Source: Bog-532 sp963830385 (GTDB lineage: Bacteria > Actinomycetota > Actinomycetes > Streptosporangiales > Streptosporangiaceae). From it: a stretch of 64,000 nt of DNA. Shown here piece by piece: positions 25,139 to 34,241 of the stretch. The stretch spans positions 162,709 through 226,708 of the forward strand of contig CAWHMD010000014.1 of the NCBI GenBank assembly GCA_963830385.1, read 5' to 3'. Made by a program: the position numbers and the translations under genes. The notes under the pieces are model-generated. The model made no database searches, was not told the DNA's origin, and saw only the letters and a list, made by a program, of their open reading frames with translations. Numbering within the stretch: position 1 is the first letter of the stretch; each line of letters begins with the position of its first letter.

Positions 25139-25903
25139 CTAATCGCCCGGCGGCCTGAGCGTTTCCGCGAACAGCGCGGTCAGCCGGCGCCAGTGCCTCT
25201 CGGCCGCGGCTTCGCTGTAGGAAAGGTTGTCGGGGACGGCGAAGCCGTGGCCCGCCCCGGCGTAAAGCTCCAGCTGATAGCCGGCCGACGCCTCGCTCAG
25301 CGCGGTGACCAGCTGGGCCTGGCTCTCCGGGCTGCAGGAGCTGTCGTGGTCGGCCACCCCGAAGTACAGCCGGGCGCGGATGCGGCCAGCCTGCCGGTGC
25401 GGGCTGGCCGGGTCGTCGCTGGCCAGGAAGCCGCCGTGGAAGGACGCCATCGCCGCCACCCGGTCCGGATGGTCCACGGCGGTGCGGAACGCCCAGTTGC
25501 CGCCCATGCAGTAGCCGACACAGCCGACCCGCTCACCGCCGCGGCCACGACGGCCGGCCAGCGTGTCCAGCAGCGCGCCGGTGTCGCGGCCGAGCCCGTC
25601 CGGGCCGGCCAGGCCGACGATGCGCCCCATCCGCTGGCGCTCGCTGCGCACCTTGAACAACGTTTTCAGGTCGAACGGCTCGTAGTCGCCGGCCCGGTAG
25701 TACAGGTTCGGCAGCGCCACCAGGTAGCCGACCGCCGCCAGCCGGGCCGCCATCTCCTGCATGACCGGCCGTACCCCGCCCGCGTCGGCGAAGAAGATCA
25801 CCGCCGGCCCCGGCGCGCCGCCCGGCTTGGCGTCCGGCGGCTCGTGCAGGTAGACGTCCATCACGCCGTCTTGGGTGGTCACGTCGAGCCTGGTGGCGGG
25901 CAC
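25139..25903 (-). CDS. Dienelactone hydrolase family protein
   Basis: This 254-aa alpha/beta hydrolase has the Cys-Asp-His triad of carboxymethylenebutenolidases: GCVGYCMGGNWAF (Cys nucleophile), YFGVADHDSSC (Asp) and GAGHGFAV (His). An N-terminal QDGVMDVYLHEP strand and AVIFFADAGGVRP fit the family. GTG start at 25903 is supported by AGGAG 8 nt upstream; longer frames reach into the neighbouring gene. The 12-bp gap to the nitroreductase-like gene suggests an operon running 27.8 to 23.6 kb. Confidence 0.85.
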   Translation of the reverse strand: MPATRLDVTTQDGVMDVYLHEPPDAKPGGAPGPAVIFFADAGGVRPVMQEMAARLAAVGYLVALPNLYYRAGDYEPFDLKTLFKVRSERQRMGRIVGLAGPDGLGRDTGALLDTLAGRRGRGGERVGCVGYCMGGNWAFRTAVDHPDRVAAMASFHGGFLASDDPASPHRQAGRIRARLYFGVADHDSSCSPESQAQLVTALSEASAGYQLELYAGAGHGFAVPDNLSYSEAAAERHWRRLTALFAETLRPPGD

Positions 25904-25914
25904 CGGCGGTACTC

Positions 25915-26343
25915 CTATCGGGATGGGGTGAGCTGGAAGACGGCGATCTCGCCCAGGTGCTCGCGGATCCGGGCGGGCGGCGCGTCGCTCGGGAACGGCC
26001 ACATCGAGCTGGGCCGCCCCAGGGCATGCAGGTAGCCGGCCACCACGTCGGCCGCCTCGAAGGTTTCGACCAGGGCCGCGTCGTGCCGCGCGGGCTCATC
26101 GCCCTCGACCGTGCACCAGCCCGCCGCCAGCAGGTTGCGCACCCAGTCGCGCTGCCGGTTCGGCCCGCACACGTAGTGCTGGCCGTCCCGCTGGATCACG
26201 GCGATCGGCCACGCCCGCGGCTGCCCGGTGCGGCGCCCGGGGACCGACAGCACCCGCAGCACGTAACCGCCCTCGCGGTACGGAGCCGGGTCACCGTATC
26301 TGAGCTTGGCTAGCATGAACTCGTTGCGCTGGCGGGGGGTCAT
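25915..26343 (-). CDS. Deazaflavin (F420)-dependent nitroreductase-like protein
   Basis: This protein of about 142 aa has the split-barrel pattern of DUF385/Ddn proteins: YVLRVLSVPGRRTGQPRAWPIAVIQRDG, YVCGPNRQRDWVRNLLAAG and W-CTVEGDEP. Such proteins reduce substrates with F420H2 or bind related flavins; a heme/FMN pyridoxamine-oxidase-like role is the alternative. Start ATG 26343 is the first aligned Met; GTG 26361 is also possible. Confidence 0.68.
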   Translation of the reverse strand: MTPRQRNEFMLAKLRYGDPAPYREGGYVLRVLSVPGRRTGQPRAWPIAVIQRDGQHYVCGPNRQRDWVRNLLAAGWCTVEGDEPARHDAALVETFEAADVVAGYLHALGRPSSMWPFPSDAPPARIREHLGEIAVFQLTPSR

Positions 26344-26374
26344 CTCGGCCGGGGAACTCACCGGCAACAGTGTG

Positions 26375-27844
26375 TCACTCGCCGAGGTGCCGGTAGCGGC
26401 GGGCCCGGCCGGCCAGCCGGCCCGCGGCATCTTGACCGGTGACCTCGGCCAGCGCCCGCCGCACGGCCTGGCCGAGCCCGCGGACCAGCTCGGGGCCGAC
26501 GGCTGGGCCAACGACCTCGTCCACCACCCCGGCGGCGGCCAGGTCGGCGGCCCCGATGCGCTGGCGGCGGGCCAGCTCGGCCGCGTGGACGGTGTCGCGG
26601 TACACGATCGCGCTGGCCCCCTCGGGCGCGAGCGGGGCCAGCCAGGCGTCGGCGGCGGCGACCGTCCGGTCCGCGGGCAGCAGCGCCAGCGCGGCCCCGC
26701 CGGTGCCCTGCCCGAGCAGCACCGACACCGTGGGCGCCGAGGTGGTGAGCAGGTCCGCCAGCGTGCCGGCGATCTGGGCGGCCAGCCCGCCCTCCTCGGC
26801 CGCCGCCGACAGCTCACCACCCCCGGTGTCGATGACCGTCACCAGCGGCACGCCCAGGTCCGCGGCCAGCCCGACGCCGCGGCGGGCCACCCGGAGGGCG
26901 TCCGGGCCGGGCGGCGGCCCGTGCCGGTCCTGCGCGGCCAGGACCACCGGCACCCCGCCGATCCGGGCCAGCGCCAGGATCACGCTCTCCTCGTGCAACG
27001 CCACCACGTCGGTGGCGGCCGCCGCGATCAGTTCGCAGGCGTCCGGGTAGCCCGGCTGGCGGGTGCGCTGCAGCGACGTCCAGACGTCGGCGACCCCGGG
27101 AACCTTTTCCGTTCTTTCCGTCCCTGAAATCGCTCCCGACGGGGGAGCAGGCGCGGCCGTCAGCGCGTCCAGGACCCGGCCAACCAGGGCACCGAGCTGG
27201 CCCGGCGCGACCACCGCGTCCACCAGTCCGTGGGCGGCCAGGTTCTCGGCCGTCTGCACCCCGGCCGGGAACGGCTGCCCTTGCAGCGCCTCGTACACCC
27301 GCGGCCCGAGGAAGCCGATCAGCGCGCCCGGCTCGGCCAGCGTCAGGTGCCCGAGCGAGGCCCAGGACGCGAACACCCCGCCGGTGCTCGGATGCCGCAG
27401 GTAGACCAGGTAGGGCAGGTGGGCGGCCCGGTGCGCGGTGACCGCGCCGGTGATCTTGACCATCTGCAGGAAGGCCAGCGTGCCCTCCTGCATGCGGGTC
27501 CCGCCCGAGGCGGGCAGCGCGATCAGCGGTAGTCCTCCGGCGGTGGCCCGTTCCACCGCCCGGGTCAGCTGCTCCCCGGCCGCGATCCCGATCGAGCCGC
27601 CCAGGAAGCCGAACTCGCTGGCGGCCACCGCCACCGGGTGACCGCCGATCCGGCCCTCGCCGGTGAGAACGGACTCGTCCAGCCCGGTCCGGGCCCGCGC
27701 GCGTGCCAGCTCGGCCGCGTAGCCCGGGTCGGCTGGGGTGCCGGCCGGTCCGGTACTGGCCGGGGGTCCGTCCCAGGGCCGGAAGGTCCCCGGATCCAGC
27801 AGCCCGGCCAGTACCTCGCGTGCGTTCAGCGAACCCGGGATCAC
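26375..27844 (-). CDS. Acyl-CoA carboxylase carboxyltransferase, beta and alpha halves fused
   Basis: This 489-aa protein contains both crotonase-fold halves of a carboxyltransferase. The N-half has SEFGFLGGSIGIAAGEQLTRA, LPASGGTRMQEG and STGGVFASWASLG. The C-half has VPLVTVIDTGGG, LLTTSAPTVSVLLGQGTGG and AIVYRD. It transfers carboxyl from biotin to an acyl-CoA, usually acetyl- or propionyl-CoA. No zinc-ribbon is visible, and no biotin carboxylase/BCCP gene lies nearby, so it must use partners encoded elsewhere. GTG start chosen at 27844, where family alignment begins (IPGSLNAREVLAGLLDPG). Confidence 0.85.
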   Translation of the reverse strand: MIPGSLNAREVLAGLLDPGTFRPWDGPPASTGPAGTPADPGYAAELARARARTGLDESVLTGEGRIGGHPVAVAASEFGFLGGSIGIAAGEQLTRAVERATAGGLPLIALPASGGTRMQEGTLAFLQMVKITGAVTAHRAAHLPYLVYLRHPSTGGVFASWASLGHLTLAEPGALIGFLGPRVYEALQGQPFPAGVQTAENLAAHGLVDAVVAPGQLGALVGRVLDALTAAPAPPSGAISGTERTEKVPGVADVWTSLQRTRQPGYPDACELIAAAATDVVALHEESVILALARIGGVPVVLAAQDRHGPPPGPDALRVARRGVGLAADLGVPLVTVIDTGGGELSAAAEEGGLAAQIAGTLADLLTTSAPTVSVLLGQGTGGAALALLPADRTVAAADAWLAPLAPEGASAIVYRDTVHAAELARRQRIGAADLAAAGVVDEVVGPAVGPELVRGLGQAVRRALAEVTGQDAAGRLAGRARRYRHLGE

Positions 27845-30384
27845 CTGGCCAGTATCCGTCAGTCCATCGCGTTGTCGGTGATCGCGCTGGCCAGGGTGAT
27901 CGTGCCGGTCAGCGGCAGGTTCCGGGAGGAGTCCCCGACCAGGATCTGGTAGGAGCCGGCGCCCGCGATCCAGTTGCCCGAGCCGGTGTCGAACGACGCC
28001 AGATCGTGCGCGGTGACCGTGAACGTGACCGTCGCCGAGGCTCCCGGATTCAGCGTGACCCGCTGGAATCCCTTGAGCTGATGGGGTGGCTCGCCCGCCG
28101 CGGCCGGGTCGCCCACGTACAGCTGGGCCACGTCGGTCCCGGCCCGGCTGCCGGTGTTGGTCACGGTCGCGGTGACCGTGGCCTGGTTGCCGGACATCGC
28201 CCCGGCCTTCAGGTTGCTGTAGGCGAAGCTGGTGTAGGACAGCCCGTACCCGAACGGGAACAGCGGGGTCACGTTGTTGGCGTCGTACCAGCGGTAACCG
28301 ATGTCCAGGCCCTCGGAGTACTGGACCTCGTTGTTGGTGCCCGGCCATTGGGCGGCGGTGCTGGCGGGCACGGCCGACAGCGAGGTCGGGAACGTGACCG
28401 GCAGCTTGCCGGACGGGTCGACGTCGCCGAACAGCAGCCCGGCGATCGCGGTACCCCAGTCCTGGCCGTCGTAGAAGCCCTCGAACACCCCGGCCACCTG
28501 GTTCAGCCACGGCATCAGGATCGCGTCGTTGTCGTTGAGGACCACGATCGTGTCCGGGTTGGCCGCCGCGACCGCCGAGATCAGCGCGTCCTGGTTGTTC
28601 GGCAGGTTCAAGGTGGTGGTGTCGGACTCCTCGTGCCCGTAGTTGTCGCTGGCGAACACGATCGCCACGCTGGACTTCTGGGCCAGGGCCACCGCCGAGG
28701 CCTGGTTGGTCCCGTCGTCGTAGCTGACGGTGTCGCTGGCGCCGGCCAGCCGCTGCTGGATGCCGTACAGCGGGGTGTAGGTGCCGGGGCTGGTCACCGT
28801 GCCGCTGCCGCCGCCGATGGTCTGCACCCCGGCGCCGGCGTCGGTGCCGATGACCGCGATCGACTTACCGCCGTTGGGGTTCAGCGGCAGGATGCTGCCG
28901 CTGTTCTTGAGCAGCACCGTGCCCTCTTCGGCGCCGCGCAGCGCGACCTGGGCGTGCGCGTACGAGGTGACGACGGCGTCGGTCGAGCCGCTCGGCGCCT
29001 TGTCGAACATCCCGAACCGGAACATCTGGGTCAGCACCCGGGACACCATCGTGTCGAAAGTGGCCTGGCTGACCTGGCCGGCCGCCACCGCCTGCTCCAG
29101 CGCGGTGCCGAAGAAGCCGTTGAACGGCATCTCGATCGTCTCGCCGGCGTTGGCCGACGGGGCGGTGGAGTGGATCGCGCCCCAGTCCGAGGTCACCCAG
29201 CCCTGGAAACCGGCCTGCTGATAGAGCGGGGTGTTCAGGATCGCCGGGTTCTGGCAGGACGGCACGTTGTTGACGTTGCTGTAGGCGCACATCACGGCGG
29301 CCGCGCCGCCCTTCTCGATCGCGGTCTGGAACGCGGGCAGGTAGATCTCCTGCAGCACCCGCGGGCTGACGATGATCGTGCCCGCCGGCTGCTCGATGTT
29401 GTAGGCGGCGGCGTGCTTGACCACCGCCATCACGCCCTGGCTCTGGATGCCCTGGACGTCGGCGCTGACCATCTCGCCGGACAGGTACGGGTCCTCGCCG
29501 AACGTCTCGTAGGCCCGGCCCCAGCGCGGGTCACGGACCATGTTGACCGTCGGGCCGAGGGCCGCGTTGACGCCCTTGCCCGCGAACTCCTGGCCGATCG
29601 CCGCCCCGTAGGCCTGCTCGTACTGCGGGTCGAAGGTGGCGGCCGAGGCCTCGCCGTCCGGCATCTGGGTCACCTGGCCGAGGCCGTCGCCGACCCCGGA
29701 CGGCCCGTCCTCCAGGTTGAGGCTGGGGATGCACAGCGCCGGCTGGCCGGCGATCTGGCCGATGTAGGTCGAGCTGCCGTCGCCGTACAGCATCGCGTCC
29801 TTCTGGTCCTGGCTCATCGCCCCCATCAGCTGGGCGACCCGGGTGGCCACGGCGACGCTGGGCTCGTTGAGCCAGGGACAGTTGCCGGGGGCGGGCTGGG
29901 TGGCCGGCGGCGGGACCGACGCGGTCACGTTGCCGACGGTGTACACGCTGAACGACCAGAGGCTGTCGCCGTAGGCGGTGGCCCGGGTGGTCATGTACAG
30001 CCGGATGTAGCGGCCGGTGCCGGACACGTTCAGGGTCTGGATGCCCCCGGACCCGGTGGTGGTCGAGTAGATCGTCGTCCAGTTCGTGTTGTCGGCCGAG
30101 AGCTGGATCTGGAATGCGCTCGCGTAGGCGTTCTCCCAGTTCAGGGTGACTCCGCAGATCGGCAGGCTGCCGGACAGGTCCACCTCCAGCCACTGCGGGT
30201 CCGAGGACGCGCTGGACCAGCGGGTCACGGTGCTGCCGTCGGTGGCGTACCGGGCGGTGTAGCCCGGGTCGTTGTCCTGGATGGAGGACGCGGTGGTCGG
30301 ATGGTCGACCGCCGCGTCGGTGGTCACGCAGGTACCGTTGCCGCCGCCACCTCCGGTGGTGCCACTGCCACCGGTGAAAATGCT

Positions 30385-30560
30385 GAACTCCCACAGGCTG
30401 TAGCCGTAGCCGGTGGCCCGGGCGGTGCCGTACATCCGCACGTACCGGCCGGTCCCGGAGACGGCCAGGGTCTGGATCCCGCCGGTGCCGGTGGTGGTCG
30501 AGTAGATCGGGGTCCAGGTGCTGCCGTCGGTGGAAACTGGATCTGGAACGCGGTGGCGTA
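30385..30560 (-). repeat. CBM32-coding direct repeat, copy with the 1-bp deletion
   Basis: This 176-bp segment matches 30798-30974 (177 bp) at roughly 90% or more, in the same orientation. Both encode the second half of a discoidin module ending YGTARATGYGYSLWEF. The single length difference is the missing C at 30537, which locates the frameshift precisely. Confidence 0.8.
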
Positions 30561-30797
30561 GGCCGCCTCCCAGTCCAGCGTGACCTGGCAGACCGGCTGG
30601 GCCGAGCCGAGGTCGACCTCCAGCCACTGCGGGTCGGAGAAGGCGCTCGACCAGCGGGTGGTGATGTCCCCGTCGACCGCCGCGCTGGCCGGATAGGCGG
30701 CGCTCTCGGCCGAGGAGGCGGTGGCCGGCCGGTCCTGGGCCGCGTTGGTGGTCCCGCACGAGCTGCCGGTGGTACCGCCGGAGGTGCCGTACACCTG

Positions 30798-30974
30798 GAA
30801 CTCCCACAGGCTGTACCCGTAACCGGTGGCCCGGGCGGTGCCGTACATGCGTACGTAACGGCCACTGCCGGAGACGTTCAGGGTCTGGGTGCCGCCGGTG
30901 CCGGTGGTGGTCGAGTAGATCGGGGTCCAGGTGCTGCCGTCGGTGGAAACCTGGATCTGGAACGCGGTGGCGTA
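30798..30974 (-). repeat. CBM32-coding direct repeat, intact copy
   Basis: This is the partner of 30385-30560. Its frame is continuous (QIQVSTDGSTWTPIYSTTTG) and serves as an internal reference for the broken copy. The high DNA identity suggests a recent duplication or gene conversion of the module. Confidence 0.8.
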
Positions 30975-31364
30975 AGCATTTTCCCAGTTCAGGACCACCT
31001 GACTGATCGTCGACACCGATCCCAGGTCCACCTGCAGCCACTGGGGGTCGGAGAACGCGCTCGACCACCTTGTGGTGGTGTTGCCGTCGGTGGCGTCGGA
31101 CGCTGGGGTCGCGGCGCTCTCCTGCGACGACGCCGTCGTCGGCTGCCCCTGGGAGAGCAGGGCGGCGGCCGCGTGGGCCGGGCTGCTGGTGCTGGCCAGA
31201 AGCCCCGCCATCAGCGCGAGGACGGCGGCCGCCGCCAGCAGCAGGTACCGGCCCCTGCGACGCGACGTGGCCGCCGACCCGGGGCGGTTCGGAGTCGGGC
31301 TCTGCACGGGTGCGCTGTAGGCCATGGGCTCTTCCTAACGCCGGCCGCCGTTGGGACTTGTTCC

Positions 31365-31380
31365 GAGAGAGCGCTCTCTC
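31365..31380. promoter_or_regulatory. LacI-type operator upstream of the GH3 gene
   Basis: GAGAGAGCGCTCTCTC is a perfect 16-bp palindrome with the CG centre typical of LacI/CebR-type operators in actinomycetes. It lies 40 bp upstream of the beta-glucosidase start, fitting repression released by a sugar. Confidence 0.75.
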
Positions 31381-32002
31381 AGCGAGAAGTGAACCTCTGG
31401 CTCGCTATCTCCGTCAAGACCAAACATTTAACAAACTTCTGACCTGGTGGGCTGCCTCCTGACCCGGTGGGCTGCATGGGCCGACGTGCCTCGCCCCGCG
31501 CACCTCGTGCGCCTCGCGTCACCCGTGCGTCCCAATCCGCCCGCGCGCCCCACGCACCTTGTTTAGCCCGTCCGCTTCGCCCGCCATCCCCGGCTGCCGC
31601 ATGGGGCTCAGGAGGCTCGCAGCTTGTGCCTCCGGCGGGGTATTTCGGGCTCCGGGATGGGGGCAGGGCGGCCAGGAGTGCGCGTGGCGCCTCACCCGAG
31701 GCTCCAGTCACAGGAGTTTCAAGATCCATCGCCGGGTTACGTTGTCAGCGCTATTCACTGAAAAGGTAACCGGGCGATGGATCATGGCCGGGCAGACGCG
31801 CCCTGCGCCGCCTCAGCCGCGCAGTGGCCGTCCAGACGGGACATGCGTGTGCACGGCCTGGCTCACCCGGTGCTCCAGTCACACCTGTCCCGGCCCGGGG
31901 GCGGGACTCCGGGTTCTCCGTGCGAAGACCGCAGCCGGCAGGTGGCTAAGAATCACCCCACCCAGCCCGCGCGTTTTGGGCTCGCTGCTACGTTCCACGG
32001 TG
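31381..32002. other. 620-bp non-coding region with repeats
   Basis: No convincing gene is seen; open frames here are Arg/Pro/Ala-rich and unlike proteins. It contains a short imperfect tandem (TGGTGGGCTGCC / CGGTGGGCTGCA near 31443-31475), a 22-bp direct repeat (31691-31712 and 31862-31883, two mismatches) and a long inverted repeat listed separately. The start of the GIY-YIG gene lies at its right edge. Confidence 0.5.
31723..31783. repeat. 18-bp inverted repeat forming a long hairpin
   Basis: GATCCATCGCCGGGTTAC (31723-31740) and GTAACCGGGCGATGGATC (31766-31783) are inverse complements with one mismatch, separated by 25 bp. No gene ends nearby, so a simple terminator role is not obvious. 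It could be a decayed mobile-element end pair, a small structured RNA or a DNA-binding site. Confidence 0.6.
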
Positions 32003-32650
32003 ATGAATGACGCATCGACGCCGGGTGGGCGCTGGCGACAGGCTCTCCAGGAGCTCACCCGCGACCGTGAGTCGGCGGCCGAGTGGCGGTTCAGCCGCTA
32101 CACCTTCGCTCATCGCCTGGGTCTGGCCCTGATCCAGGATCCGGGGACGGATGGAACGATCACTGGTCCGGTCATTTACGCCATCTGGCTGGACTGGGGC
32201 CTCCTCTACATCGGGCAGACCGGTGAAGCGGAACGCCGCCTCAGAGATCTTCCCGTCGGGGAGAGCCATCATCTGGCCAACACGTTCCCACCGGAAATCT
32301 GGAGCCGGGTACTCGTCCTGCCATGGCCCCGGCTGGGTGCCGCCCAGAAGGCGATCGAGCGCCTGCCCCCGCACGAGGTTGGGCTCGGTCTCGAATACGG
32401 CCTGCAGCTGAAGTTCGGCCCGCTGGCCAATGCTTCACGCCGGACGTCGGCAGGCGGATGGAGCATCGTCAACTGGGAGACGAGCCATTCTCGCGGCGCT
32501 CGCGCCTATCGGCAGATCGGTGAGCTGTTCGCGGCAGTGGAACATGCTTGGGAGCGGGCGGAGAAATGGCAGGCCGGTGACGAGGCGCTCCCCGCGGGCG
32601 GCCATGTGATCTTCCCGGCCGAACTTCTGCAGGGACCGGTCCCCGGATGA
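32003..32650 (+). CDS. GIY-YIG-like domain protein
   Basis: This is a 215-aa protein. Residues ~50-90 show VIYAIWLDWGLLYIGQTGEA followed by ERRLRDLPVG, which fits the GIY-YIG nuclease signature (YxxW...LYIGQT...RR). The rest is unrecognised but contains a basic helix and a Trp-rich SAGGWSIVNWETSHSRGARAYRQIG stretch, here quoted across two pieces. It could be a small endonuclease, but the usual catalytic Glu further on is not clearly placed. Start ATG 32003 follows GTG; upstream sequence is non-coding. It lies 53 bp before the iminopeptidase gene. Confidence 0.5.
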   Translation: MNDASTPGGRWRQALQELTRDRESAAEWRFSRYTFAHRLGLALIQDPGTDGTITGPVIYAIWLDWGLLYIGQTGEAERRLRDLPVGESHHLANTFPPEIWSRVLVLPWPRLGAAQKAIERLPPHEVGLGLEYGLQLKFGPLANASRRTSAGGWSIVNWETSHSRGARAYRQIGELFAAVEHAWERAEKWQAGDEALPAGGHVIFPAELLQGPVPG

Positions 32651-32703
32651 GGATGGGGCTCGCCGCATTAGGGTGAGAGACCGGACTTCCGGTAAGGGGT
32701 TGG

Positions 32704-33657
32704 GTGCCGATGGGGAGCTATCTGGACTACTCAGGCCGGGATGACCTGCTGAGCGGCGGCGCGCGGAAGATTACGGTGACCACGCCTGTGGGTCCGCAGC
32801 AGGTGTGGGTGAAGCGGGTCGGCAACAACCCTGATCTGCGGGTGTTGCTGCTGCATGGCGGCCCGGGGGTGACCCACGAGTATTTCGAGGCCTGCGACAG
32901 CTACTTCCCCGCCGCGGGCATTGAGTACTACTACTACGACCAGCTGGGCTCGGGGTTCAGCGATCAGCCCGATGACCCGTCGCTGTGGGATCTCGGCCGG
33001 TTCGTCGACGAGGTGGAACAGGTCCGCCGGGCGCTCGGCCTGGACCGGGACAGTTTTGTGCTGCTCGGGCATTCGTGGGGCGGCATCCTGGCCATCGAAT
33101 ACGCGCTGCGTTACCAGGAGCACCTGCGCGGCCTCGTCATCTCCAACATGATGTCGAGCGTCCCGGCCTACAACGCCTACGCCGAGCAGGTGCTGATGCC
33201 GCCGATGGACCAGTCGGCGCTGGCGGAGATCAAGGCGTTCGAGGCAGCGGGCGACACCGAGGACCCGAAGTACATGGAGCTGCTGACCGAGCAGCATTAC
33301 GTCCACCACGTGCTGCGCATGCCGCCGGAGGACTGGCCCGAACCGGTCCAGCGCTCCTTCGCCCACGTCAACCCGGCCATCTACGTGTCCATGCAGGGCC
33401 CCAGTGAGCTGGGCATCAGCGCCGACGCCAGCCTCGCCCACTGGGACCGGACCAGCGACCTGGCCTCGATCGACGTGCCCGCCCTGGTCATCGGCGCCCG
33501 CCACGACACCATGGATCCGGCCCACATGGAGATGATGGCCCAGCGTCTCCCGCAAGGCCGTTACCTGCACTGCCCGGACGGCAGCCACATGGCCATGTAT
33601 GACGATCAGGCCGTGTACTACGCCGGCCTCATCGACTTCCTCCGCGATCAGCTCTAG
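32704..33657 (+). CDS. Proline iminopeptidase-like alpha/beta hydrolase (S33)
   Basis: This 317-aa hydrolase has the S33 pattern: LLLHGGPGVTHEYFEACDSY (oxyanion loop), YYYDQLGSGFSDQP and the nucleophile elbow LLGHSWGGILAIEYAL (Ser). Catalytic Asp lies in VIGARHDTMDP and His in CPDGSHMAMYDD. It should remove N-terminal Pro or hydrolyse small esters/amides. Start at GTG 32704 or ATG 32710; both follow AAGGGG. Its stop overlaps the convergent KDPG aldolase stop by 4 bp. Confidence 0.87.
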   Translation: MPMGSYLDYSGRDDLLSGGARKITVTTPVGPQQVWVKRVGNNPDLRVLLLHGGPGVTHEYFEACDSYFPAAGIEYYYYDQLGSGFSDQPDDPSLWDLGRFVDEVEQVRRALGLDRDSFVLLGHSWGGILAIEYALRYQEHLRGLVISNMMSSVPAYNAYAEQVLMPPMDQSALAEIKAFEAAGDTEDPKYMELLTEQHYVHHVLRMPPEDWPEPVQRSFAHVNPAIYVSMQGPSELGISADASLAHWDRTSDLASIDVPALVIGARHDTMDPAHMEMMAQRLPQGRYLHCPDGSHMAMYDDQAVYYAGLIDFLRDQL

Positions 33658-34241
33658 GCCGTCAGGGCGCGGATGTCTTCGTCGGAGGAGCGGGCGAAGG
33701 CGCCGCCCAGGCTGACCGCGGCCGCTCCGGCCTTCAAAAAGGCCGCCGCGTTGTCCACGTTGACTCCGCCGGTGGCGACGAACTTGACCGTGCGGAACGG
33801 CTCCAGCTGCGCGGTGAACCAGGCCGGTCCCAGTGACGACGCGGGGAACGCCTTCTGCCAGGGCAGCCCCAGCCGTAGCGCGCGCTGGATCTCGGTGGCG
33901 GTGGCGACGCCGGGCAGGTGGGCCACGCCCAGGCGGGCGCAGGCGGCGGCGACCTCTTCGTCCAGGCCGGGGGCGACGGTGAAGGCCGCGCCGAGGCCGG
34001 CCACCTGGCGGGCCAGCTCGGGCGAGGTGATCGTCCCGGCGCCGACGGGGTGCCCCGCCCGGCGGCCAGCTTCGACGGCGGCGGCCAGCAGGCCGAGGTC
34101 GCCGTCGGCGCGGATGGGGACTTCGACCAGGGTGACGCCCAGGGACCAGGCCCGCTCGCACCAGCGGACGGTCTCGGCCGCGGTCGAGCCGTGCAGGATG
34201 GCCAGCACCTTGGTCTGGTCCAGCTCGTCGAAGAGGGTCAC
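33654..34241 (-). CDS. eda: 2-keto-3-deoxy-6-phosphogluconate aldolase
   Basis: This 195-aa class I aldolase cleaves KDPG (or the galacto form) to pyruvate and glyceraldehyde-3-phosphate. The barrel is recognisable: VLAILHGSTAAETVRWCERAW, LVEVPIRADGDL (catalytic Glu), GAGTITSPELARQVAGLGAAF, WQKAFPASSLG (Schiff-base Lys) and VKFVATGGVN. The start overlaps the stop of the sugar kinase by 4 bp, so the two are coupled, fitting kinase product feeding the aldolase. Confidence 0.88.
   Translation of the reverse strand: MTLFDELDQTKVLAILHGSTAAETVRWCERAWSLGVTLVEVPIRADGDLGLLAAAVEAGRRAGHPVGAGTITSPELARQVAGLGAAFTVAPGLDEEVAAACARLGVAHLPGVATATEIQRALRLGLPWQKAFPASSLGPAWFTAQLEPFRTVKFVATGGVNVDNAAAFLKAGAAAVSLGGAFARSSDEDIRALTA

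Larger units (their letters stand above)
27859..31325 (-). pseudogene. Secreted CBM32-GH3 beta-glucosidase with a one-base frameshift
   Basis: The reading runs from a Sec/Tat-like signal (RRRGRYLLLAAAAVLALMAG, ends SPAHA) through discoidin/CBM32 modules. After them come a GH3 catalytic domain (VRDPRWGRAYETFGEDPYLS, VKHAAAYN, nucleophile Asp in WVTSDWGA), the second GH3 domain and a C-terminal fibronectin-III-like domain. Three CBM32 units are present. At 30537 the frame breaks. The near-identical DNA of unit one has GAAACCTGG where unit two has GAAACTGG, so one C is missing. Downstream is fully intact to stop 27859, hence a recent mutation or sequencing error. The LacI-type palindrome at 31365 suggests sugar-controlled expression. 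Confidence 0.85.

Noticed and set aside
27702..30561. Long plus-strand open frame opposite the GH3 and carboxylase genes
   Set aside because: Composition is Val/Gly/Arg/His-rich low complexity and it mirrors the real minus-strand genes; no domain is recognisable.
31388..31990. Open frames between the GH3 gene and the GIY-YIG gene
   Set aside because: They are Arg/Pro/Ala-rich without ribosome sites or domains. The region is better read as non-coding with repeats.
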